From an uncultured Azospirillum sp. (lineage in GTDB: Bacteria; Pseudomonadota; Alphaproteobacteria; RF32; CAG-239), in the NCBI GenBank assembly GCA_902489675.1, contig CABUAP010000005.1:1-19494 (forward strand): 19,494 nt of DNA. Reading direction: 5' to 3'. The number at the start of each line of letters is the position of its first letter. The stretch's first letter is position 1. Under the pieces are notes generated by a model. It ran no database searches. It was given only the letters and a program-made list of their open reading frames with translations, and was not told the origin of the DNA. Positions 1 to 5,833 of the stretch are shown here, piece after piece. Both the position numbers and the translations under genes were made by a program.

Positions 1-78
1 ATTAATATAGCCATGGTGCTGGGATTGCAGCGGCACCCCCACCACCGGCAGCAATCCCAGCACCATGGCTATATTAAT
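1..78. repeat. Perfect 28-bp inverted repeat at the window edge
   Basis: Bases 1-28 are the exact reverse complement of bases 51-78, with a 22-base spacer (29-50). The outer limit of the repeat coincides with base 1 of the window. It lies inside rodA and interrupts the conserved C-terminal region of the protein, so it most likely reflects a fold-back chimera or a contig-end assembly artefact rather than a functional element. The inverted repeat itself is seen directly; the artefact reading is inferred. Confidence 0.95.
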
Positions 79-1062
79 AAACACATAAAGAAAATAGTTG
101 GTTGCCAGACCGATAATCAACAGTTTGCCGAAATAGCTGGTGGTACGCATGGCAAAAGCATAGCTATAGGCCAAAATCACGATGTTAATCAACACAATCA
201 CAATCCCGCCGATCAACCCGAATTCTTCCGACAACATGGTAAAAATAAAATCGGTATGCTTTTCGGGCAAAAAATTAAGATGGCTTTGCGTCCCTTTTAA
301 AAATCCTTTACCGAAAACCCCGCCCGAACCAAGCGCGATTTTAGACTGCATGATGTGATAACCGGATCCCAGCGGATCTCTTTCCGGATCAAGAAAAGTA
401 AGCACCCTGAGTTTTTGATAATCGTGCAAAAAATGCCACCCGATCGGCATCAATATGGCAGCCATCACGCCCAGCACAACAAATTTCCACACCTGTACCC
501 CAACCACAAACAAAATAACGCCGGTTGTAAACAACAGCATCATCGCCGTACCAAGATCCGGTTGTGCCATAATCAATGCAGCCGGCACCAACGCCATCAT
601 CAACGGCGGAAAGATTCCTCGGATTGTTTCGATACTTTGCAAAGTCGTCGAATGAAAATATTTGGCCAATGCCATCACCAATGCGATTTTCATCAGCTCG
701 GAAGGCTGCAGCTTGATAAACTTCAAATCAATCCAGCGCGTCGCCCCCATCCCGGTATAACCGGCCACCTCAACCACAATCAGCAAAACCAGTGTTGCAA
801 AATAAAAAGGATAGGCATAACGCAAAAAAAGCTTAATATCGACCATGGAAGCAGCAAACATAACGGCCGCTCCCAACACAAAACGCAAAGCATGATTAGC
901 AGCCCAACCGTCCCAGCTGCCGTTTGCCGCCGAATACAGCATCATCACACCGATTGCCGCCAAAAGCGTAATCAGCACAAAATAGGTAATATTCAAATGA
1001 TACAATTTTTCCCGAAAAGTCAGGTTGGGGTTATGCAGTCCCAATTTATAAGGTTTGTACAT
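1..1062 (-). CDS. rodA: Peptidoglycan glycosyltransferase RodA (MrdB), 3' end missing
   Basis: SEDS-family glycan polymerase that works with PBP2 in the elongasome to extend peptidoglycan strands along the cell side wall; a polytopic inner-membrane protein. The start is ATG at 1062-1060, which overlaps the mrdA stop by one base (TGATG), so the two are translationally coupled. The minus strand reads MYKPYKLGLHNPN, then several hydrophobic segments. Diagnostic SEDS stretches include QPDLGTAMML, GYHIMQSKIALGSGG (from residue 235) and FLPEKHTDFIF, whose Asp (about residue 271) matches the essential Asp of E. coli RodA. Family-like sequence runs to LLPVVGVPL (residue about 345, base 28). After that the frame continues as QSQHHGYIN, which is the reverse complement of bases 51-78 and not RodA; the expected continuation is a PLVSYGG-type segment. 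About 25-30 C-terminal residues are therefore absent. Identity is very secure; the left end should not be trusted. Confidence 0.93.
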   Translation of the reverse strand, partial: MYKPYKLGLHNPNLTFREKLYHLNITYFVLITLLAAIGVMMLYSAANGSWDGWAANHALRFVLGAAVMFAASMVDIKLFLRYAYPFYFATLVLLIVVEVAGYTGMGATRWIDLKFIKLQPSELMKIALVMALAKYFHSTTLQSIETIRGIFPPLMMALVPAALIMAQPDLGTAMMLLFTTGVILFVVGVQVWKFVVLGVMAAILMPIGWHFLHDYQKLRVLTFLDPERDPLGSGYHIMQSKIALGSGGVFGKGFLKGTQSHLNFLPEKHTDFIFTMLSEEFGLIGGIVIVLINIVILAYSYAFAMRTTSYFGKLLIIGLATNYFLYVFINIAMVLGLLPVVGVPLQSQHHGYIN

Positions 1063-2885
1063 CATTTACCGTCCTCTTGATCGAGTTTCAGGGCTTCCTG
1101 CAAAAGCTTGGAAGCGATCGGCGCCGCCACCGACGAACCGCCGCCGCCGTGTTCCACCGCCACCGCTACCGCATATTTGGGATGCTTTTGCGGTGCATAG
1201 CCGACAAACAAAGCATGATCCCGATAACGCCAAGGCAAATCTTTCTGTTTAAGGATCCCGCTTTGACGCTCCTTTAAAGTAATGCGCCGCACCTGCGAAG
1301 TTCCCGTTTTGCCGCACATTTCCTGACCGTTAAAATTAAAACGCGAACCAAGCGCCGTTCCCCCCGGACGGTTAACCACCGCACACATTCCCTCTTTTAC
1401 TATTGCCAAATGCGTCTGATTCAAACGCAGCGATTTCGCATTCGCTTGCTTTTTTTCCGTCGACTTGACGAACGTCGGACGGATTTCGCGGCCGCCGTTA
1501 GCGATTCTGGCCGTCATAACCGCCAGCTGCAATGGGGTAGACATAATATAACTTTGACCGATACCTGCAATCAATGTTTCACCGGTCTGCCAAGCCTCGC
1601 CACGGGTACGCATCTTCCAGGCCTTATCGGGAATCAATCCGCCTTTTTCGCCGGCCAGTTCAATTCCCGTCGGCATCCCCAGCCCCAATCGTCGCGCCAT
1701 TGCCGCAATTTTATCAATCCCCAGCCGTTCGGCAATATCATAAAAGAAAATATCACAAGAATGCTGTAAAGCTTCCACCACATTCATATCGCCATGCCCC
1801 GCTCTTTTCCAACAGTGAAAAAAATGGTTGCCGAGCTGCATTCGGCCAGAGCAGTAGACTTTTGTATCTCTGGTGATAATCCCTTCTTCAAGCGCGGCCA
1901 AAGCAACAATCATCTTAAAAGTTGAACCCGGTGCATATTGTCCGGCAATGGCCTTGTTCAGCAGCGGGCTTCTTTCATTGGCCAAAAGCGCGTCATATAT
2001 TTTGGAACTGACCCCGTTAACAAAATCATTGGAGTTGTAGGACGGTGTTGAAATAAAAGCCAGCACTTCGCCGTTTTCCACATCAATCAAAACCGCCGCG
2101 CCGCTTTCTTCACCATACAATTCATAAGCTTTTTGCTGCAATCTGGCATCAATTGTCAATTGCAGCTTTTCACCGGCAACTCCGTCCACCCGTTCAATTT
2201 CCTGCATAACCCGGCCCAGGGCATTAACTTCCAGTTTCAAATTACCGCCGGCACCGCGCAGTTTTGTTTCAAATTGCTTTTCGATTCCGTCTTTGCCGAT
2301 TTTAAAACCGGGAACTTCCAACAGCGGATCGTTATCCCTTTGCAAATCTTTTTCCGAAACAGCCGCAACATACCCGAGCAAATGCGCCGTCTGTTCATTA
2401 TACGGATAATAACGGCTGAGACCGTCATCAATAACAATTCCCGGAATATCCGGCGATGCCAGCAGCAGTCGGCTCATTTCCTGCCAATTCAGCCCGTCTT
2501 TAATCTTAATCGGTACAAAACGGCGATATTTTTTTACATCTTCCCTAATTCGATCCTTTTCGTCTTCGGTCAACGGTAAAATTTTTTCCACTTTTTTTAG
2601 CGTATCGTCAATACTCGTTGTTTGTTCGGCCACAATCATAACCTGAAAATTTTGCCTGTTGCCGGCCAGTATCTTACCGTTGCGGTCAACAATTTCCCCC
2701 CGCGGCGGGATCAAAAGCCGGGTCGAGATCCGGTTTTCGTCCGCCATGGTGCTGAATTGGTCAGCCTGATAAACCTGCAGATAATAAAGGCGGGCAATAA
2801 TCAAAAGCAACATCGCCAACTGCACGCCGCCCCAAATCAACGTCCGCACAATCAAAACTTTTCCTTTGGCATTATCACGATTCAT
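1062..2885 (-). CDS. mrdA: Penicillin-binding protein 2 (elongasome transpeptidase)
   Basis: Class B penicillin-binding protein, the DD-transpeptidase that cross-links peptidoglycan during side-wall elongation and partners RodA. It has 607 residues, close to the usual length. A single N-terminal membrane anchor lies at about 11-38, followed by a periplasmic dimerisation/pedestal region (containing IPPRGEIVDRNG at 59-70) and a C-terminal transpeptidase domain from about 260. The three catalytic motifs are intact: STFK at 321-324 (acyl-enzyme Ser321), SCD at 376-378 (the SxN-type motif, with Asp in third place as in many PBP2 proteins) and KTGT at 526-529. The ATG start lies three bases after the mreD stop and the gene overlaps rodA by one base, so mreC-mreD-mrdA-rodA reads as one transcript. 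Nothing indicates loss of function. Confidence 0.97.
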   Translation of the reverse strand: MNRDNAKGKVLIVRTLIWGGVQLAMLLLIIARLYYLQVYQADQFSTMADENRISTRLLIPPRGEIVDRNGKILAGNRQNFQVMIVAEQTTSIDDTLKKVEKILPLTEDEKDRIREDVKKYRRFVPIKIKDGLNWQEMSRLLLASPDIPGIVIDDGLSRYYPYNEQTAHLLGYVAAVSEKDLQRDNDPLLEVPGFKIGKDGIEKQFETKLRGAGGNLKLEVNALGRVMQEIERVDGVAGEKLQLTIDARLQQKAYELYGEESGAAVLIDVENGEVLAFISTPSYNSNDFVNGVSSKIYDALLANERSPLLNKAIAGQYAPGSTFKMIVALAALEEGIITRDTKVYCSGRMQLGNHFFHCWKRAGHGDMNVVEALQHSCDIFFYDIAERLGIDKIAAMARRLGLGMPTGIELAGEKGGLIPDKAWKMRTRGEAWQTGETLIAGIGQSYIMSTPLQLAVMTARIANGGREIRPTFVKSTEKKQANAKSLRLNQTHLAIVKEGMCAVVNRPGGTALGSRFNFNGQEMCGKTGTSQVRRITLKERQSGILKQKDLPWRYRDHALFVGYAPQKHPKYAVAVAVEHGGGGSSVAAPIASKLLQEALKLDQEDGK

Positions 2886-2888
2886 CGG

Positions 2889-3404
2889 CTAATCATCCTG
2901 CAAAAAGCGATTAAGCACCAAAGCGTTCAGCCCGCCCACCACCGGATAACAGGCCAAACTCATCAAATAAGAAAAAAATAACAACGAAAGCGGCAGCATA
3001 CGCTCATAATAAAGAGAAAGCACCATCCACTGCGTCAACAGACAAAACGGCAACAGCAAAGCAATTCCCACCCACAAAATCACAAAAATCCGCCCGTTCA
3101 GATAACGGATGAGATTCGTCACCAACAAATACATAACCAGCATGGCCGTCAACCCCGAACCAAAAGGCGCAGCCGAGGCGGCATCGACAATTATCCCGAG
3201 GATAAAAACCATCGGCAGGTTAAACAGATCGGGTCGATAAACCAGCCAGAAATAGGCGCACATCAACCCTACTGCCGGCCGTGCATTATCGGCAATATCC
3301 GATTTAAGCGGCAAAAAAGAAAACAGCACCATAACGACTGAAAATAAAAGCGGCAGCTTTCGGTAAAACCAACTGCCGGTTACCTCTTGCCACTCTTCCG
3401 TCAT
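2889..3404 (-). CDS. mreD: Rod shape-determining protein MreD
   Basis: Small integral membrane subunit of the elongasome that sits with MreC and links the cytoplasmic shape machinery to the periplasmic synthases. It has 171 residues, normal for MreD, and is almost wholly hydrophobic with about five or six membrane spans (roughly 17-32, 43-56, 62-77, 84-100, 105-125 and 136-160). Family-like features are the KPDL/RPDL-type loop (VYRPDLFNLPMVFILG) and the following small-residue helix (IIVDAASAAPFGSGL), where MreD proteins carry a conserved Asp. The start ATG overlaps the mreC stop (ATGA, 3401-3404), the usual coupling between these genes. MreD diverges quickly, so position in the operon carries as much weight as sequence. 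Confidence 0.92.
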   Translation of the reverse strand: MTEEWQEVTGSWFYRKLPLLFSVVMVLFSFLPLKSDIADNARPAVGLMCAYFWLVYRPDLFNLPMVFILGIIVDAASAAPFGSGLTAMLVMYLLVTNLIRYLNGRIFVILWVGIALLLPFCLLTQWMVLSLYYERMLPLSLLFFSYLMSLACYPVVGGLNALVLNRFLQDD

Positions 3405-4273
3405 TGCACCTCTTCCTGTCCGATAAATTCATCTGTCGGATCCGGCAGCTTATAATCAATAATCTGCACATATTCCAAGCTGCTCAAATTGTCATAAGGT
3501 TTAACCCTCACCCCGTCCCGATCGACGGAAATCACCTTTCCCACCGGCAGGCCGGCCGGAAAAACACCGCCGATACCAGAAGTCACAATCCTGTCGCCAA
3601 CTTTAATCCCGGCCTCTAAAGGAATAAACACCATTTTGGGCAACAGGTCATTTTCACCGGCCAAAACACCGCGGATTCGACTTGTTTCCGTCATAACCGG
3701 AATTTTGGAGTTGATGTCATTGACAAGAAAAATTTTGGCATAGTCAAAACCGGCTTTTTCCACCCGACCGACAACTCCTTTGTCACCAAGCACGACCTGA
3801 CCTTTGCGGACATTTCTGTTACCGTTGATATAGACCGTGACCGCATGGGCAAAGGCGCCGCCTTCTTCCGCAACCACTTTGGCGGTAACATAAGAAGCCT
3901 CGGGCGGCGGCGTATAATTCAACAGCCGCGACAGCAGTTTATTTTCAATTTCAAGCGCACGGTTTTTGGCATTGGCGATTGTCAAACGCCGGTTCTCATC
4001 TCTCAACGCCTGATTTTCCAGGTCGATTTTGTGCAGGCTGCGCAAATATTCGTACCCTTCGACCAAAACCGAAGCCGGCATCACCAGCACATTAACGGCG
4101 GAAGAAACGATCTCATCGGCAATACCCGACGTTTTCTCAACCAAAACATTTTCACTTTTATTGAGCAGCATAAAAACAAAAGCCACCATAAAAGCCAAAA
4201 CGATCGCGAATTTTTTGATTATTCCGCGTATCTGGCCGATATGCAAAAAAGTTTCCCGCTCTCTTTTTACCAA
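3401..4273 (-). CDS. mreC: Rod shape-determining protein MreC
   Basis: Bitopic periplasmic scaffold of the elongasome that binds and activates PBP2. From the TTG at 4273 it has 290 residues: a short basic cytoplasmic tail, one membrane span (about 22-37), a periplasmic coiled coil (about 73-118, rich in Glu/Asn/Leu heptads such as LENQALRDENRRL) and the paired beta-barrel MreC domain (about 125-280, with GVVGRVEKAGFDYAKIFLVND and the IVTSGIGGVFPAGLPVGKV signature). Length and architecture are standard. The start is uncertain: there is no ATG or GTG in frame after the upstream stop at 4307-4309, the TTG has only a weak purine stretch before it, and the obvious ribosome site AAGGAG (4303-4308) lies 29 bases upstream. 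It is the first gene of the mre operon here; mreB is not adjacent. Confidence 0.93.
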   Translation of the reverse strand: MVKRERETFLHIGQIRGIIKKFAIVLAFMVAFVFMLLNKSENVLVEKTSGIADEIVSSAVNVLVMPASVLVEGYEYLRSLHKIDLENQALRDENRRLTIANAKNRALEIENKLLSRLLNYTPPPEASYVTAKVVAEEGGAFAHAVTVYINGNRNVRKGQVVLGDKGVVGRVEKAGFDYAKIFLVNDINSKIPVMTETSRIRGVLAGENDLLPKMVFIPLEAGIKVGDRIVTSGIGGVFPAGLPVGKVISVDRDGVRVKPYDNLSSLEYVQIIDYKLPDPTDEFIGQEEVQ

Positions 4274-4302
4274 AATTCCGTCCCGAAAAAAGCTTAAAAA
4301 AT

Positions 4303-4308
4303 CTCCTT
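4303..4308 (-). promoter_or_regulatory. Strong Shine-Dalgarno with no start codon at normal distance
   Basis: The minus strand reads AAGGAG here, the best ribosome-binding sequence upstream of mreC. The nearest usable in-frame start (TTG at 4273) is 29 bases away, and no ATG, GTG or TTG lies 4-12 bases downstream. The reading frame is open from the stop at 4307-4309 onwards, so the true N-terminus may be longer and use a rare start, or the site may be unused. Confidence 0.45.
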
Positions 4309-4316
4309 AAGTAACT

Positions 4317-4344
4317 AACATATAAAAAAAATTATGGCAAACAA
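4317..4344 (-). promoter_or_regulatory. Candidate promoter of the mreC operon
   Basis: On the minus strand TTGTTT (4344-4339) and TATGTT (4322-4317) are separated by 16 bases and would start transcription just before the AAGGAG site. Both boxes are only partial matches to the vegetative consensus in an AT-rich stretch, so this is a weak call. Confidence 0.3.
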
Positions 4345-4388
4345 AATATCATTGCCGGCAGCGCTTCTTCAACAGCTTTTGCCGGCCG

Positions 4389-4490
4389 TCCCCTTTTTCC
4401 GTCCGTCCATCCTTCTGCCGCCTCTCTCTCCTCTTTCGCCCCTCCTTCTCCTTTTATCCGCCTTCCCTCCCCTTTTTCCGTCCGCCGCCC
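4389..4490. repeat. Polypyrimidine tract with a 17-bp direct repeat
   Basis: Only 11 of these 102 plus-strand bases are purines. Within it the 17-mer TCCCCTTTTTCCGTCCG occurs twice, at 4389-4405 and 4468-4484. The tract lies between the SPFH-gene terminator and mreC; on the mreC coding strand it is a GGA/GAGG-rich purine run. The low-complexity open frames through it look compositional. It could be a simple-sequence expansion, a structured or H-DNA-forming spacer, or part of an mreC leader; only the composition and repeat are seen. Confidence 0.7.
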
Positions 4491-4501
4491 GGCGCAAAGG
4501 C

Positions 4502-4544
4502 AAAAAAAACAAAAAAAGAGCCCCGCACGCGCGGAGCCCTCTTT
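4502..4544 (-). terminator. Rho-independent terminator of the SPFH gene
   Basis: Read on the minus strand, AAAGAG-GG-CTCCGC (4544-4531) pairs with GCGGGG-CTCTTT (4526-4515) around the loop GCGT, with a two-base bulge and one G-U pair, and is followed by a long T run interrupted once by G. It lies about 20 bases past the stop of the SPFH gene, so it should separate that transcript from the mre operon. Confidence 0.85.
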
Positions 4545-4564
4545 CAAATATGTACCCTTAACGG

Positions 4565-5389
4565 CTACTTGTTAAGGTTGATGAACGGGGTGGCGCCTCC
4601 CAGCATATACTGAGGAAGTTTACCGTCCCATTTCTGCACGGCTTCATACTCGGTCAGGCCCTTATTCTTTGACAAAGCCTCGGATTTTATCTCCATGGCT
4701 TCGGCCTCGGCCTTGGCGGAAATAACCTTCTGTTCGGCCTCTTCCTTGATACGTTTCGTATTGTTGACCGCTTCCTGAGCTTTCTGCTCGGCGATCACTT
4801 TATCTTCAATTGCCCCTTCGAACTTGTCGGAGTAGTCGATGTTGATAAACTGGAACGTAATATTCTGGAAGAAACGTTTGTCGAGGCGGCTCTGCAAACC
4901 GGCAATAACATCCACACGGGCCTTGTCGCGGTTAGCAACCAGATCCTGCGCCTGCCATTTGCCGACCACGTCTTTCAGGACGTCGTTCAGCACCGGAATA
5001 AGTTTCTTTCCCTCATAATCCTGTCCGACTGTTTCATAAAGAATATGAACGTTTTCCGGATTGAGATCATAGGTAAAAGTATATTCCAGTTCGGCTGTCT
5101 GCACATCCGAGGTATAGGTCGCCGTCTTTTCGGTCATCTTCCGGGTTCTGACATCCATCTCGATCATTGACGAAATGAGCGGCCATTTGAACCCGACGCC
5201 GTTAACGTACGATTTCTGGTCAACCTTTCCCAAGGTCACCAAAACACCGCGGTATCCCGGGCTGATGGAATAAATGCCGGAAAAAATCAAAACAAGCAGA
5301 ATGACTGCGCCAAGCGCAATTCCTGCCCATTTCATGATTTTTTTGACAGACCACGTACTTTCGCGTTTTTCTTCTTCGTATCCGTACAT
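4565..5389 (-). CDS. Prohibitin-like SPFH/Band 7 membrane protein
   Basis: 274-residue SPFH-superfamily protein. It has a short charged N-terminal tail, one membrane anchor (about 19-40), the Band 7 domain (about 41-200, opening with SISPGYRGVLVTLGKV), an Ala/Glu/Lys-rich coiled coil (about 192-245) and a conserved tail, LTEYEAVQKWDGKLP, at 245-259. This tail is typical of bacterial and phage prohibitin homologues, which form large oligomeric membrane rings and in other systems regulate membrane proteases such as FtsH (HflK/HflC relatives) or organise membrane domains. The size and single-gene arrangement point to a stand-alone prohibitin rather than an HflKC pair or a long flotillin. The ATG at 5389 has no recognisable Shine-Dalgarno. 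The gene has its own terminator and a long upstream gap, so it is probably monocistronic. The exact client is not inferable here. Confidence 0.88.
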   Translation of the reverse strand: MYGYEEEKRESTWSVKKIMKWAGIALGAVILLVLIFSGIYSISPGYRGVLVTLGKVDQKSYVNGVGFKWPLISSMIEMDVRTRKMTEKTATYTSDVQTAELEYTFTYDLNPENVHILYETVGQDYEGKKLIPVLNDVLKDVVGKWQAQDLVANRDKARVDVIAGLQSRLDKRFFQNITFQFINIDYSDKFEGAIEDKVIAEQKAQEAVNNTKRIKEEAEQKVISAKAEAEAMEIKSEALSKNKGLTEYEAVQKWDGKLPQYMLGGATPFINLNK

Positions 5390-5785
5390 ATTTATTTAAT
5401 TTAAAGAAACAAAACTTTTTCTTTGAAAAATCCCCGTATTTTAACCGAAGCGCCTTGATTTTATATGCTGATCCCTGAACGCATGGTTCAAACTGCGTAA
5501 GCAGCGGGCGGTCATTGCGATTGACTCTTTGATCAAAACGTTTCAAGTGATTAAATGATGCCTAGACAAAATTTAATCTGCGGTTTTTGTTCCAAATCCG
5601 AAATTTTGCCGGTTAATTGTTACTAAAATAATTACTTGTGTTTTTAAATGTACATTAATTTTCGACAAAAATCAAGTCCAAAATTCAACGGAAAACAAAA
5701 CCTCTGTCCGCTGCAAAAAAACGTACCTCAAAATGCAGCACAACGAAAGTTTTGGAAACCCAATCGCAACCCGCCGTTCAGACAT
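5390..5785. other. Long AT-rich gap upstream of the SPFH gene, no credible gene
   Basis: Roughly 400 bases between the htpG terminator and the SPFH start. Six-frame reading gives only short frames with no recognisable protein. On the minus strand there is a possible promoter near 5647-5675, which would give a leader of about 250 bases. Just before the gene a 7-bp A/T stem (AAAGAAA/TTTCTTT, 5403-5409 with 5418-5424) occurs where a ribosome site would be expected. There is also a small CTGC-TTAC-GCAG hairpin and other short inverted repeats near 5470-5500. No known riboswitch, tRNA or small-RNA class was recognised. Confidence 0.5.
5647..5675 (-). promoter_or_regulatory. Candidate promoter for the SPFH gene
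   Basis: The minus strand reads TTGATT (5675-5670), a 17-base spacer, then TACATT (5652-5647): four of six matches to each vegetative box with ideal spacing. The gap is AT-rich and chance matches are likely, so confidence is low. Confidence 0.3.
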
Positions 5786-5820
5786 AAAAAAGGGGGAGCC
5801 TTACAGCACCCCCCTTTTTT
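5786..5820 (-). terminator. Rho-independent terminator of htpG
   Basis: A-run plus GGGGG (5786-5796) pairs with CCCCC plus T-run (5811-5820 and neighbouring bases) around a short loop. On the minus strand this gives a G/C stem followed by TTTTTT, starting about 14 bases after the htpG stop. The stem is flanked by A and T runs on both sides, so it could also act in the other direction, although no plus-strand gene precedes it. Confidence 0.85.
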
Positions 5821-5833
5821 AATTTTGGCAAAC

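Noticed and set aside
1..78. Reading the terminal inverted repeat as a transposon end or terminator
   Set aside because: There is no transposase, target duplication or T run, and the arms encode RodA on the correct strand; the fold-back artefact explains it better.
355..1080. Plus-strand open frame opposite rodA
   Set aside because: His/Gln/Asn-rich translation is the antisense image of a hydrophobic membrane protein; the minus strand reads clear RodA.
4332..4547. Open frame on the minus strand through the purine-rich tract (71 codons)
   Set aside because: Its composition (Glu/Lys/Arg/Gly) is what a GGA/GAA-rich run gives in any frame, and it contains the terminator of the SPFH gene at its beginning. 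No homology is recognised.
5460..5530. Possible tRNA-like segment (CGCAATGACCGCCC... with GTTTGAACC)
   Set aside because: No cloverleaf could be drawn: acceptor arms do not pair and there is no proper T-loop GTTCGAATC at the right distance.
5220..5546. 108-codon minus-strand frame upstream of and overlapping the SPFH gene
   Set aside because: It overlaps the SPFH start in another frame, has no ribosome site, and does not look like a protein family.
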